Assembly (NCBI RefSeq): GCF_000422205.1
Contig: NZ_ATHV01000028.1
Span: 1-64,000 of the forward strand
From: Desulfovibrio sp. X2
GTDB taxonomy: Bacteria; Desulfobacterota; Desulfovibrionia; Desulfovibrionales; Desulfovibrionaceae
Length of the DNA stretch: 64,000 nucleotides
Reading direction: 5' to 3'
Of this stretch, positions 1 through 7,815 are shown in pieces; within the stretch, counting starts at the first letter, position 1; the number at the start of each line of letters is the position of its first letter. The position numbers were made by a program, and so were the translations under genes. The notes beneath the pieces were generated by a model that made no database searches, was not told the origin of the DNA, and saw only the letters and a program-made list of their open reading frames with translations.

Positions 1-44
1 AAGGGGGAGAAGGAACCCTTTGAAAAGGGTTCCTTCTCCCCCTT
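1..44. repeat. perfect 21-bp inverted repeat at window edge
   Basis: Positions 1-21 and 24-44 are exact reverse complements separated by two bases, giving a very stable purine/pyrimidine-biased hairpin. It may extend beyond the left edge of the window. There is no clean T-tract after it, so a terminator role for a gene to the left is only possible. It lies 28 bp from repeat B1. Confidence 0.6.
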
Positions 45-71
45 CCCCACGAAAATCGACGCCGCATCATA

Positions 72-200
72 CCCTGGGCGCTCAAAAGGCGTCAGATGCA
101 AGGAGCAAGGAACGCCCAAGCCCGACGCGTATTCCCCATACGCGAGGGTTTGGGCGTTCCGCAGCGACGCAGCGGATGGCGTCTTTTCAGCGTCCTAGGG
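72..200 (-). repeat. structured repeat family B, copy B1 (129 bp)
   Basis: This is a long three-tier hairpin. The outer stem pairs 72-82 with 189-200, with one bulge and one G-U pair. The middle stem pairs 109-119 with 150-160 (GGAACGCCCAA with TTGGGCGTTCC, 11 bp perfect). The inner stem has CGCGTAT-type arms near 125-145. It matches B2 (15751-15879) over its full length except that most of the middle stem differs in sequence while remaining perfectly paired. Read on the minus strand it starts at the stop codon of the VOC gene, so it forms the 3' UTR of that transcript. The function is unknown. Confidence 0.75.
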
Positions 201-596
201 CATGGAATAGGCGGCGATGCACAGCACCGCGCCCTGCGGGTCCTGGAACACGCCCATGCGGCCCACGTCGGGCACGTCGAAGGCCGGGACCAGGACGCGG
301 CCGCCGTGCTTCTCCACCAGCGAGAGGGTGTCGTCCACGTTGTCCACGGTGACGTAGCTGCCCCAGTGCGGCGGGATGTTGTGCTCGCCTGCAGGCATGG
401 ACATCATGCCGCCCGCCCAGCTCTCGCCCACCTTGGCCGAGGTGTAGGTGCCGCCCGCCATGGGGCTGTTCCCGCCGATGACCATCTCCTCGTAGGTCCA
501 GCCGAAGAGCGCGGCATAGAATTTCTTGGCCGCCTCCACGTCCGTGGTCATCAGTTCGTTCCAGGAAAACGCGCCGTGCGTATGCATGGGATCCAT
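195..596 (-). CDS. VOC family (glyoxalase/bleomycin-resistance-like) protein
   Basis: A 133-residue single-domain protein of the vicinal oxygen chelate superfamily. The family typically uses a metal-binding beta-alpha-beta-beta-beta module for lyase, dioxygenase or binding roles. Visible signatures are the N-terminal FSWNELMTTDVEAAKKFYAA segment, the central GSYVTVDNVDDT segment that starts the second half, and the C-terminal GRMGVFQDPQGAVLCIA strand. The start at 596 is chosen over an upstream in-frame ATG because GGAGG lies 6 nt before it. The stop codon falls inside repeat B1. The substrate cannot be told from sequence; cytosolic location is inferred from the absence of a signal peptide. 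Confidence 0.85.
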   Translation of the reverse strand: MDPMHTHGAFSWNELMTTDVEAAKKFYAALFGWTYEEMVIGGNSPMAGGTYTSAKVGESWAGGMMSMPAGEHNIPPHWGSYVTVDNVDDTLSLVEKHGGRVLVPAFDVPDVGRMGVFQDPQGAVLCIAAYSMP

Positions 597-749
597 GTCG
601 TGCCTCCATGGCATATGGGTTCATGGTTCAAAAACTCGGACCCATGCTATCCCAGAAAAGGACGGCCAGGGCAAGGCGGATGCCGGGGAAGGGGAGCGCG
701 GCGGGGGGCGTTGCCCGCGGGGGCTTCTGGCGGCGCTTCGGCAGCCGCC

Positions 750-2447
750 TCAATCGTCGCTGAAGATGCAGTGTATCTTCAGCTCTGGGCCCTGCTCCTT
801 CACGAGCTGTCGGCGGATGCTCTCCTGGTAGGCCTTGCTCAGGATGACCACGTCGCCCGCGTGGCGCCCGATGTCCGCCGGGTTTATCACCGGCCTGCCC
901 AGGAACTCCTTGCCCCAGGACGACTTGTCGTTGTCCGCGAAGGCCGCGAAATGGAGTTCGCCGAGGCGGCTGTCCGCCAGAATGCGCGCCGCGGCGCCGC
1001 CCGTGCCGAAGCCAACCACCGGCCGCTCCCCGAGCTCGTCCACGAGCGCGTCGATGCGCCGCTGCGTCCTGCCCCACCAGAAGGGCCGGAAGCGGACCGA
1101 GGCCTGTGGCGCGGAGCGCGCGAGAACGTCGGCGTACTTCGCCTGGAGGTTGGTGGGGGCGCAGACGAGCACGTTGCCGGTGTATCCGGCGATGTCTTCG
1201 GCCCTGCGCAGGGCGTGGCCGCAGTAGCTGCCGGGGAATTCCGTGAAGTCGTAGACGGCCTGGAGATGCTTTTGCTCCGGCCGCATGGTCAGGGCGCCGA
1301 GCAGGCTCGTGTCCGTGCCGAAGACGACGTAGGGCTCGCCGTCGAAGGCCGCGCCGAGCCAGTCGGCCAGGGCCTCGTCGCTCTCGCCCATCGCGGCGGA
1401 GCTCATGGTGTAGGTCTTCTGCGCCAGGTTCCGGGCCAGCGTCTCCCCGGCCTCGGCCAGGTGGGCGGCCGCGGCCGGAAAGTCGTCGCCGCAGGCCGCC
1501 ACGGCCGCGTCGAGGTGCTCCTTCCAGCCCGAGCCCTCGAGAAGGTGCGGGAAGGCGAAGATGTTCTCGTCCAGGTAGTTGTCGCGGCAGGTGCCGAAGG
1601 AGGGCGTGAAGCCCAGCTCGCGCGCCAGGTTCACGATTCCGGCCAGGTGGGGCAGGGACGAGCGCATGATGACCGAGACGGTGGTCACCTGCCAGCCGGG
1701 CTTTTCGCGCGCCATCTCCGAAACCATCCGCAGGTTGGCCAGGAGGCGGTTCCAGCTGCCGCCCACGCGGATCTTCCCGTAGTCCTCGCCCGTGGCCTCA
1801 AGGCTCAGCATGAGGTGTATCTTCTCGAGGCGTTCGAGCAGTTCGCGCTGCGCGTGCAGCAGCAGGCCATTGGTGTAGACGCGAAGGGCCGGGCCCCGTG
1901 GCGCCTCGGCCGCGGCCGCGATGACGGCCAGGGCGTCGCGCGTGAGGAAGGGCTCGCCCCCGGCGATGATCATCTCTGCGACGTTCTCCCAGCCCAATCG
2001 GTCCAGCGCGTCCAGCAGGGCCGAGGCGTCGATGCCGTCGCGGTCGTGGTCCGGCTTGCTCGGGTAGCACATCACGCAACGCAGGTTGCAGCGCAGCGAG
2101 GTCATCAGGTTGTAGACCCTGGGCGGCGCCGCGAAGTCCGCTTCGCCCGCCTCGAAGGCGCGCCTTGAGGCCTCATGCGCCGCGGGCGTCGCCCCCCGGC
2201 CCTCGAAGGCGGGGAAGTCCGGCATGTGCCCGCCGCCCCGCACGCAGGCCTCGCACGGCGTCCCGGCGATGTCGCGCCCGGCGAGCCGCGCCCGCAGCTC
2301 GCGCATCTTCGCGCCGTGGTAGAGTTCCATGATCCCGTCCTGCGAGATGTCCAGTCCCTCGGGCTGGAAGAGCAGGGAGCAGCACGGGCCGAAGACGTTG
2401 TGGCCGAGCAGGAGGTAGTGCCAGGGAAAGGCGCAGATCGGTCGCAT
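750..2447 (-). CDS. radical SAM protein with C-terminal Rossmann-like (PF08484-type) domain
   Basis: A 565-residue protein. The radical SAM cluster motif is CNLRCVMC (CxxxCxxC) about 115 residues in, followed by GGEPFLT. The N-terminus has a Cys-rich segment (PICAFPWHY, GPCC, CEACVRGG) that resembles a SPASM-type auxiliary cluster region placed before the core. The last ~140 residues (VVGFGTGGAAARIL, FADNDKSSWGKEFLGRPV, GDVVILSKAY) look like the small nucleotide-binding domain found at the C-terminus of sugar C-methyltransferases and surface-polysaccharide proteins. The gene stands alone on the minus strand, divergent from the hydrogenase operon. The reaction is unknown; a role in carbohydrate or cell-surface modification is an inference from the C-terminal domain only. 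Confidence 0.75.
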   Translation of the reverse strand: MRPICAFPWHYLLLGHNVFGPCCSLLFQPEGLDISQDGIMELYHGAKMRELRARLAGRDIAGTPCEACVRGGGHMPDFPAFEGRGATPAAHEASRRAFEAGEADFAAPPRVYNLMTSLRCNLRCVMCYPSKPDHDRDGIDASALLDALDRLGWENVAEMIIAGGEPFLTRDALAVIAAAAEAPRGPALRVYTNGLLLHAQRELLERLEKIHLMLSLEATGEDYGKIRVGGSWNRLLANLRMVSEMAREKPGWQVTTVSVIMRSSLPHLAGIVNLARELGFTPSFGTCRDNYLDENIFAFPHLLEGSGWKEHLDAAVAACGDDFPAAAAHLAEAGETLARNLAQKTYTMSSAAMGESDEALADWLGAAFDGEPYVVFGTDTSLLGALTMRPEQKHLQAVYDFTEFPGSYCGHALRRAEDIAGYTGNVLVCAPTNLQAKYADVLARSAPQASVRFRPFWWGRTQRRIDALVDELGERPVVGFGTGGAAARILADSRLGELHFAAFADNDKSSWGKEFLGRPVINPADIGRHAGDVVILSKAYQESIRRQLVKEQGPELKIHCIFSDD

Positions 2448-2718
2448 GTCGTTCCTTCGGCTCGCGGGAAAGGGAGAGCGCGCGGGCCGCGTCGGCGGCC
2501 GTGCCCGGACAGACTAGCAACAGGGGGCGCGCAAGCGCAAGCGCGGGCCGAGGCTCCTCCTGCTGTCCTGCAACGGGGTGGTTTCACCGCGGATTTTGCA
2601 CGACCAGTTAGAAGGTGCGCAGTCGCGCTCGGATATGGTGGAATAATCATACCAACTTCCGCATCGGGGACATAGGCAAGGCGAAAGCACAAGGGGAAAG
2701 AATTTTTTCGGAGGGGGT
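2448..2718. promoter_or_regulatory. divergent intergenic region upstream of hydrogenase operon
   Basis: This 271-bp non-coding stretch separates the radical SAM gene (minus) from the cytochrome/hydrogenase operon (plus). The part nearest the operon (about 2580-2710) is more AT-rich than its surroundings and must hold the operon promoter. I cannot assign boxes with confidence. A strong ribosome-binding site, GGAGGGGGT, ends directly before the ATG at 2719. Confidence 0.4.
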
Positions 2719-3135
2719 ATGAAACAGCTCTTGCGTATTCTCGTGTCGTTGGCCGTCTTCGCCCTGTTGCCTGCCTTGCTGGCGGCCTATGAAGTACCTG
2801 CCGAGATCGTCATCAAACGTCCGAAGAATCTCGAGGCGCAGTCCTCCTGGGTGGGGAGCGTGCAGTTTCCGCACGGCCTGCACGCGGTGATGAATCCGTG
2901 CCGGGCCTGCCACCATATGGAGACGGACAGCACCCTGGGCAATTTTCTGCCGTGCACCCAGTGCCACAACCAGCCCGGCGTCAAGGGCTCGAGCAGCTTC
3001 TACCTGGCCTTCCACAACTCTCGGACCACCAGTTGCCTCGGTTGTCACAAGGAGAAGCGCCTGAAGCGGGAGGCCATGCCGCCCATCTCGTGCACCCGGG
3101 GCTGCCACAAGCTGAAGCAGGGAGGCAAGTCATGA
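2719..3135 (+). CDS. periplasmic tetrahaem cytochrome c3, hydrogenase-associated
   Basis: A 138-residue class III cytochrome. Residues 1-23 form a Sec signal peptide ending ALLAA. The mature part has three CxxCH haem sites (CRACH 61-65, CTQCH 79-83, CLGCH 106-110) and one expanded CxxxCH site (CTRGCH 125-130). Four additional histidines (52, 55, 66, 99) could be the sixth ligands of bis-His haems. It is the first gene of the operon and its stop overlaps the hynB start (ATGA). That arrangement indicates it is the dedicated periplasmic electron partner of the hydrogenase, as in the cytochrome c3-HynAB isozyme clusters of Desulfovibrio. The expanded fourth site is a known variation in this family. 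Confidence 0.9.
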   Translation: MKQLLRILVSLAVFALLPALLAAYEVPAEIVIKRPKNLEAQSSWVGSVQFPHGLHAVMNPCRACHHMETDSTLGNFLPCTQCHNQPGVKGSSSFYLAFHNSRTTSCLGCHKEKRLKREAMPPISCTRGCHKLKQGGKS

Positions 3136-4106
3136 GCGCGAGCGCCCGCATCGAGGCGAAGCTGCTGGAGCGTCAGGTCGGCGGAGAGCGCATGTCCCGT
3201 CGCGATTTCATCAAATTCTGCTGCATCGTGGCCACGGCCATCGGCATGGAGGCGAGCCACGGCGCCACGGTGGCCAGGGCCCTGGAGAGCAAGACGCGGC
3301 CGAGCGTCATCTACATGCACGGGGCCGAGTGCACCGGCTGCACCGAGGCCCTCCTGCGCTCGGTGGATCCCTACTTCGACGTCCTGATCATGGAGACGAT
3401 CTCCCTGGACTACTGCGAGACCATCATGGCCGCCGCCGGCAAGGCCGCGAACGAGGCCCTGGAGAAGGCCATGCAGAATCCCGCTGGCTATTTCTGCACC
3501 ATCGAGGGGGCCATCCCCATGCGCGGCGGCGGCGTCTGGGGCCAGGTGGGCGGAGAGACCATGCTCTCGCTGTTCGCGCGCGTGGCGGGGGGGGCCAAGG
3601 GCGTCATCGCCATGGGCACCTGCGCCAGCTTCGGCGGAATCCAGGCCGCAGAGCCGAATCCCTCCATGGCGGTGGGCGTGGGGGAGGCCCTTGCGGCAAT
3701 GGGCGTCTCGCCCATCAACATCTCGGGCTGTCCGCCGAACCCCATGAATTACGTCGGCACGGTGGCGCATCTGCTGACCAAGGGCATGCCGGAGCTGGAC
3801 GAACTCGGGCGGCCCAAGATGTTCTACGGCTCCACGGTCCACGACCAGTGCGAGCGGCGCAAGCACTTCGACGCGGGCGAGTTCGCCCCGTCCTTCGACT
3901 CCAGGGAGGCGCGCGAGGGCTGGTGCCTGCATCTTCTCGGCTGCCGCGGACCCTACACCTACAACAACTGTCCCACGGCCCTCTTCAACCAGACCAACTG
4001 GCCCGTGCGCGCCGGGGCGCCCTGCCTCGGCTGCAGCGAGCCGGACTTCTGGGACACCATGGCCCCGTTCAACCGCGACGTCCGCATGAAGGGCGAGAAG
4101 GCGTAA
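3132..4106 (+). CDS. hynB: periplasmic [NiFe] hydrogenase small subunit
   Basis: A 324-residue electron-transfer subunit of the H2-oxidising [NiFe] hydrogenase. The N-terminus carries a twin-arginine signal, SRRDFIKFC, followed by a hydrophobic stretch, so the folded heterodimer is exported by Tat. The mature part starts near [18 protein letters not shown], which provides ligands of the proximal 4Fe-4S cluster. Further Cys residues ([42 protein letters not shown]) supply the remaining clusters. There is no C-terminal membrane anchor, so it is a soluble periplasmic enzyme. The ATG at 3132 overlaps the cytochrome stop and has GGAGG upstream; an alternative start at 3192 (MSRRDF) would give a shorter Tat leader. 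Confidence 0.95.
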   Translation: MSASARIEAKLLERQVGGERMSRRDFIKFCCIVATAIGMEASHGATVARALESKTRPSVIYMHGAECTGCTEALLRSVDPYFDVLIMETISLDYCETIMAAAGKAANEALEKAMQNPAGYFCTIEGAIPMRGGGVWGQVGGETMLSLFARVAGGAKGVIAMGTCASFGGIQAAEPNPSMAVGVGEALAAMGVSPINISGCPPNPMNYVGTVAHLLTKGMPELDELGRPKMFYGSTVHDQCERRKHFDAGEFAPSFDSREAREGWCLHLLGCRGPYTYNNCPTALFNQTNWPVRAGAPCLGCSEPDFWDTMAPFNRDVRMKGEKA

Positions 4107-4115
4107 GGAGGCGAC

Positions 4116-5774
4116 ATGAGCGGGAACAAGGCGTCAGGCCGCATCACCATAGATCCTGTCACGCGCATCGAGGGGCACCTGAAGATCGACGTGGAGCTGA
4201 AGGACGGCGTCGTCTCCAACGCGTGGTCCAGCGCCCAGCTCTTCCGCGGGCTCGAGCTCATCGTCAAGGGACGGCCGCCCGACGACGTGCACAACTACGT
4301 GCAGCGCACCTGCGGGGTCTGCACCACGACCCATTCCCTGGTCAGCATCCGCGCCGTGGAGAACGCCATGGGGCTGAAACCTCCGGTCGCGGCGGAGCTC
4401 GTGCGCCTGCTGATCCTCGGAACCCTCGTGGTGCACGACCATCTCGTGCATTTCTACCATCTGCACTCGCTCGACTTCTTCGACATGGCCGACGCGCTGA
4501 AGGCCGATCCCGTGGCCGCGGCGCGGCTCGCGGGCGAGGTCTCGGGGCGGGAAGCCCAGCCCGGCGACTACTTCGTGGTCCAGTCGCGGCTCAAGAAGTT
4601 CGTGGGCTCGGGCCAGCTCGGCTGGCTCTCCAACGCCTACTCCCTGGGCGGCCATCCCTCCTACCGCCTGAGCCCGGAGGAGAACCTGGTCCTTGCCGCC
4701 AACTACCTCCAGGCCCTGCGCGTGCAGGCGAACATCGCCAAGTCCATGGCCATCTTCAGCGGCAAGAATCCCCACTCCCAGACCATGCGCGTGGGCGGCG
4801 TGACCTGCTACGACAGCCTGCGGCCCGAGAGGCTGGCCGAGTTTCGCGCCCTGCACGAGGAATCTCTGGAGTTCATCAACCACAACTACGTGGGCGACCT
4901 GACCATCCTCGGCCGCCGCTATCCGGAGGCGGCCGCCTATGGGCGGACCACGAATTTCCTGGACTTCTCGGACTTTTACGACCCCGAGACGGGCAAGAAT
5001 CCGTTCTTCCGCGGCGGGATCATGTGGGCCCGGGACTTCAGGCGGGTGGAGGAGTTCGACCCGGGCGAGATCAAGGAGCACGTGACCCGTGGCTGGTACA
5101 AGCCGAGCCCGCCCGCCCATCCCTACGACGGGGTCACCGATCCGGACTATACCGGCTATGACCCCGACGGCAGGTATTCCTGGGCCAAGGCCCCGCGCTA
5201 CAAGGGCGAGCCCATGGAGACCGGCCCCCTGGCGCGCCGCGCAATGGCCTATGCCCGCGGGGACAAGGAGACCGTGAACCGCCTGAATGCCTGGTTCTCG
5301 GCCTGCAGGCTCGAGCCCGAAAACCTGTTCTCGACCATGGGGCGGACGGCCGCGCGCATGGTAGAGGCGGTGATCCTGGCCAACAGGATCCCCGGCTGGC
5401 TGGACGAGCTCGAGGCCCGCGCCAAGGCGGGGCCGGTGGAGATATTCAAGCCCTGGAAGATGCCGGACTCGGCAAGGGGCGTGGGCTTTTGCGCCGTGAC
5501 GCGGGGCGGGCTCTCCCACTGGATCCGCATCGAAAAAGGCAGGACCGCCAATTACCAGCTGGTCGTGCCCAGCACCTGGAATCTCGGGCCGCGCTGCGCC
5601 GCGGGCAAGCTCTCGCCGGTCGAGGAATCGCTCGTGGGAGTGTCGGTGGCCGATTCCGATCGGCCTGTGGAGCTTCTGCGCACGGTGCACTCCTTCGATC
5701 CCTGCATCGCCTGCGCCGTGCACCTCATCGAGGCGGACAAGGCGGACGCGACCCGGATCATCCGGGTCGTGTAG
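4116..5774 (+). CDS. hynA: periplasmic [NiFe] hydrogenase large subunit
   Basis: A 552-residue catalytic subunit. The N-terminal RIEGHL motif and the first Ni-ligand pair RTCGVC (near residues 64-69) are present. The second pair is DPCIACAVH at residues 528-536. Both Ni-binding motifs use Cys (TGC) codons, so this is a NiFe and not a NiFeSe enzyme. Sixteen residues follow the terminal His and should be removed by a maturation endopeptidase after Ni insertion. The gene lies 9 bp after hynB with GGAGG before the ATG. No maturation protease gene accompanies it in the window, so this function must be supplied from elsewhere. Confidence 0.96.
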   Translation: MSGNKASGRITIDPVTRIEGHLKIDVELKDGVVSNAWSSAQLFRGLELIVKGRPPDDVHNYVQRTCGVCTTTHSLVSIRAVENAMGLKPPVAAELVRLLILGTLVVHDHLVHFYHLHSLDFFDMADALKADPVAAARLAGEVSGREAQPGDYFVVQSRLKKFVGSGQLGWLSNAYSLGGHPSYRLSPEENLVLAANYLQALRVQANIAKSMAIFSGKNPHSQTMRVGGVTCYDSLRPERLAEFRALHEESLEFINHNYVGDLTILGRRYPEAAAYGRTTNFLDFSDFYDPETGKNPFFRGGIMWARDFRRVEEFDPGEIKEHVTRGWYKPSPPAHPYDGVTDPDYTGYDPDGRYSWAKAPRYKGEPMETGPLARRAMAYARGDKETVNRLNAWFSACRLEPENLFSTMGRTAARMVEAVILANRIPGWLDELEARAKAGPVEIFKPWKMPDSARGVGFCAVTRGGLSHWIRIEKGRTANYQLVVPSTWNLGPRCAAGKLSPVEESLVGVSVADSDRPVELLRTVHSFDPCIACAVHLIEADKADATRIIRVV

Positions 5775-5817
5775 GCGACCTCGTACACCGCTCGCCCGGA
5801 CGCCCGGAGCGTGACCA

Positions 5818-5845
5818 AAAAGGCCGCCAGAAATGGCGGCCTTTT
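5818..5845. terminator. bidirectional intrinsic terminator
   Basis: A perfect 12-bp stem (AAAAGGCCGCCA with TGGCGGCCTTTT, GAAA loop) lies between hynA on the plus strand and the convergent Cys-rich gene on the minus strand. A-tract and T-tract flank it on opposite sides, so it can end transcripts from both directions. Confidence 0.9.
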
Positions 5846-5864
5846 CGCGTCCATGCGCGGCGCC

Positions 5865-6200
5865 TCATTTCCCGGCCACTGCCGTGGCCTCGCCCGAGAG
5901 GCCGCAGGCGCGGCTGCAGCGTTCGCGGCAGGCGGCGTAGTCCTCCTGCTCCTCGTCGCAGATGAGCGTGCAGGCGAAGCACAGGGTGGGGGCGTAGCCG
6001 CTCGCCAGAACGCCCTCGCGCGCGCCCCAGTACTGCAGACAGAAGAGTTGTTCCGTACTGCCGAACGCGAGGCTGCGTTCAGAGCAGCGCGATTCTATCT
6101 CTGCTCGTCTGTCGTTGGCGTTTACGGAGCATGAAAAAAGCACGAGCAAGAGCGCAGCAAAGACGCAGGATGAGATCATGGAACGTATACAGACGTTCAT
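5865..6200 (-). CDS. small cysteine-rich exported protein, unknown function
   Basis: A 111-residue protein. The start at 6200 has GGAG 8 nt upstream and is followed by a basic-hydrophobic leader (IRSMISSCVFAALLLVLFSC), read as a signal peptide or possibly a lipoprotein signal with Cys after FS. The rest is polar and contains nine cysteines, including CFACTLIC and CRERCSRAC, consistent with disulfide bonding or metal binding in the periplasm. I do not recognise a family. It is convergent with the hydrogenase operon and shares its terminator. Confidence 0.55.
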   Translation of the reverse strand: MNVCIRSMISSCVFAALLLVLFSCSVNANDRRAEIESRCSERSLAFGSTEQLFCLQYWGAREGVLASGYAPTLCFACTLICDEEQEDYAACRERCSRACGLSGEATAVAGK

Positions 6201-6330
6201 TTGTTTCTCCGTACTGAAAAGTTGCGTCAGGTTTCGGCAACCGACGTGTCCATTTACTGCCATGTACCGTTTTCGTAGCAGTGCAGGACGTCTTGACCTT
6301 TTGTGTACGGGAAAGTAGAAGGCGAAATCC

Positions 6331-6355
6331 AACGACGTTTTCCGAACACGTCGTT
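6331..6355. promoter_or_regulatory. interrupted palindrome upstream of LysR gene
   Basis: AACGACG (6331-6337) and CGTCGTT (6349-6355) flank an 11-nt spacer about 70 bp upstream of the LysR gene at 6425. The geometry resembles a LysR-type operator and would suit autoregulation. The T-rich stretch just after it also permits a weak terminator. Confidence 0.35.
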
Positions 6356-6424
6356 CTCTTTTTCCGAAGACGGCCCCGTGCGGGCCCGCGTGTCCCCGCG
6401 CAGGGAGAACAGGAGGCAGGGGCG

Positions 6425-7372
6425 ATGGACTTGAACCAACTCCGTTCCTTCGTGGCCGTGGCCGAGGAAGGGCACCTGACCCGGGCGGGCGAGCGGCTGC
6501 ACCTGAGCCAGTCGGCCCTGAGCGGGCAGATCAAGGCCCTCGAGGAAGAGCTCGGCCTGTCGCTCTTCAGGCGCACGCCGCGCGGCATGCAGCTCACGGA
6601 CGCGGGCGCGCGCCTCATGGCGCGGGCAGGCGCCGTGCTCGACGCCTCGCGCGCCGTGTTCGAGGAGGCCGCGCACCTGCGCGGCGAGGTCACGGGCAAC
6701 GTGCGCATCGGCCTGAACACGGACGCCCCCTTCCTGCGCGTGCTGCACCTGCAGGAGGACCTTGCACGCCGCCATCCCTGCCTCTCCCCGGAATTCGTGC
6801 AGAGCCAGTCCGTGACCACCTCCGAGGCCCTGCGCCACGGCGACCTGGACTGCGGCTTCTGCTTCGGCGACCGCGCGGACGAGGGCATCCACAAGGAGCT
6901 CATGGCCCGCGTGGAGATAGTGGCCGTGGGCCCGGCTGCCTGGCGCGACAGGATCGAGGGCGCGGGCGTGGCCGAGCTGGCGGCGCTGCCCTGGCTGTGG
7001 ACCACGAGCGACTACTGCCCCTGCTACGTGGACGGCGAGGCCCTGTTCCGCGCGCACGGGGTGTGCCCGAACACGGTCCTGCGCTCGGACACCGAGGACG
7101 TGCTGCGCGAGCTGGTGGTTGCGGGCAGGGGCATGGCCTTCCTGCGCCGCGACATGGCTGACGCCCTGCTGGCCGAAGGCTCGGCAACGGCCTGGCAAAG
7201 CGGACCTCCGCTCTCCGTGTCGCTTCACCTGGCGTTTCTCGCGCGGCGCGGGGCCGACGCCGTGATCGCGGCCGTGGCCGGTTCGGCGCGGGCCGTGTGG
7301 CGGACCTCCGCCGCCTGCTGCCGCGAGGCGGTCTCGATGAACGAGGCCGTCATGGTTTCTTCTCCGGCGTGA
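6425..7372 (+). CDS. LysR family transcriptional regulator (paralogue 1)
   Basis: A 315-residue regulator. Residues 1-60 are the winged helix-turn-helix: MDLNQLRSFVAVAEEGHL, LHLSQSALSGQIKALEEELG, LFRRTPRGMQLT. The remainder is a periplasmic-binding-type effector domain. The effector domain contains unusual cysteines (LDCGFCFG, DYCPCYVDG), which could be sensing residues; this is inference. The start is supported by GGAGG 10 nt upstream. The gene at 7816 is a close paralogue, indicating local duplication. The effector is unknown. Confidence 0.9.
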   Translation: MDLNQLRSFVAVAEEGHLTRAGERLHLSQSALSGQIKALEEELGLSLFRRTPRGMQLTDAGARLMARAGAVLDASRAVFEEAAHLRGEVTGNVRIGLNTDAPFLRVLHLQEDLARRHPCLSPEFVQSQSVTTSEALRHGDLDCGFCFGDRADEGIHKELMARVEIVAVGPAAWRDRIEGAGVAELAALPWLWTTSDYCPCYVDGEALFRAHGVCPNTVLRSDTEDVLRELVVAGRGMAFLRRDMADALLAEGSATAWQSGPPLSVSLHLAFLARRGADAVIAAVAGSARAVWRTSAACCREAVSMNEAVMVSSPA

Positions 7373-7443
7373 GCCAGCAGGAGAAGCAGGACGAATCCGG
7401 CGCAGAGGGCCAGGGCCAGGGCCAGGCGGAAGAGTTCGGACAT
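7225..7443 (-). CDS. possible small membrane protein antisense to LysR 3' end
   Basis: This 72-codon minus-strand reading frame starts MSELFRLALALALCAGFV with a GGGAG about 8 nt before the ATG. It has one clear hydrophobic segment (residues 5-25) and a polar Ala/Arg-rich tail. Its last ~50 codons overlap the end of the LysR gene, which weakens the case because high GC creates such frames by chance. Repeat A1 lies about 47 bp upstream in the same orientation. The call is tentative. Confidence 0.25.
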   Translation of the reverse strand: MSELFRLALALALCAGFVLLLLLAHAGEETMTASFIETASRQQAAEVRHTARAEPATAAITASAPRRARNAR

Positions 7444-7490
7444 GGCGGGTGCTCCCTTCGTTTTCGTTCCTCGGATGATCGATCCGTCCA

Positions 7491-7722
7491 GTGTGACGTC
7501 CGCAAAATACGCAGAGCCGTATTTTGCGGGAGATCGCTGCACCGAAAACGTGGTTTTCGGCTTGCTCACGCCGCCGCAGCTCTGCTGTCGGCATCCGTAA
7601 GACTCGCGCCTGAGGGCGCTCGCCTAACGGCTGCCGCTGGCGGCGGAACCGGGCGAATGCACGGTTCACGTGTCGCGTACGACTCCTGCGCGGCATGTCG
7701 ACTTTTTTCACGGACGCGACAC
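7491..7722 (-). repeat. structured repeat family A, copy A1 (232 bp)
   Basis: Bounded by GTGTGACGTCC (7491-7501) and GGACGCGACAC (7712-7722). In minus orientation it has the same hairpin order as the other copies: GTGTCGCGT/ACGCGACAC, GAACCG/CGGTTC, a GCCGCC/GGCGGC hairpin, CCGAAAAC/GTTTTCGG and CCGCAAAATACG/CGTATTTTGCGG. Two things are peculiar to this copy. An extra ~60 nt that can itself fold sits in the loop of the third hairpin. The loop of the GAACCG hairpin is inverted relative to copies A2 and A3. It fills the middle of the 443-bp gap between the two LysR genes. Confidence 0.8.
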
Positions 7723-7815
7723 TAGCAGCCGCCGCGCGCCGGAACCCATGGCAATGTTTCGAAGCAGGCCTTCGGAAAAATCGAAGACCCGGAAGGGACG
7801 GGGAGCGGAAGGCAC

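Noticed and set aside
96-2168. A 690-codon open frame on the plus strand
   Set aside because: It runs antisense through the VOC and radical SAM genes. Its composition (His/Arg/Val/Gly-rich) is that of a frame kept open by high GC, and no domain is visible. Many similar long frames elsewhere were dropped for the same reason.
5690-5730. Possible NiFeSe hydrogenase (selenocysteine) in HynA
   Set aside because: Both cysteine positions of the C-terminal Ni motif are TGC codons, with no in-frame TGA.
7747-7790. Imperfect palindrome TTCGAAG/CTTCGGAA before the second LysR gene
   Set aside because: Mismatched and GC-biased; not distinct enough from background to call an operator.
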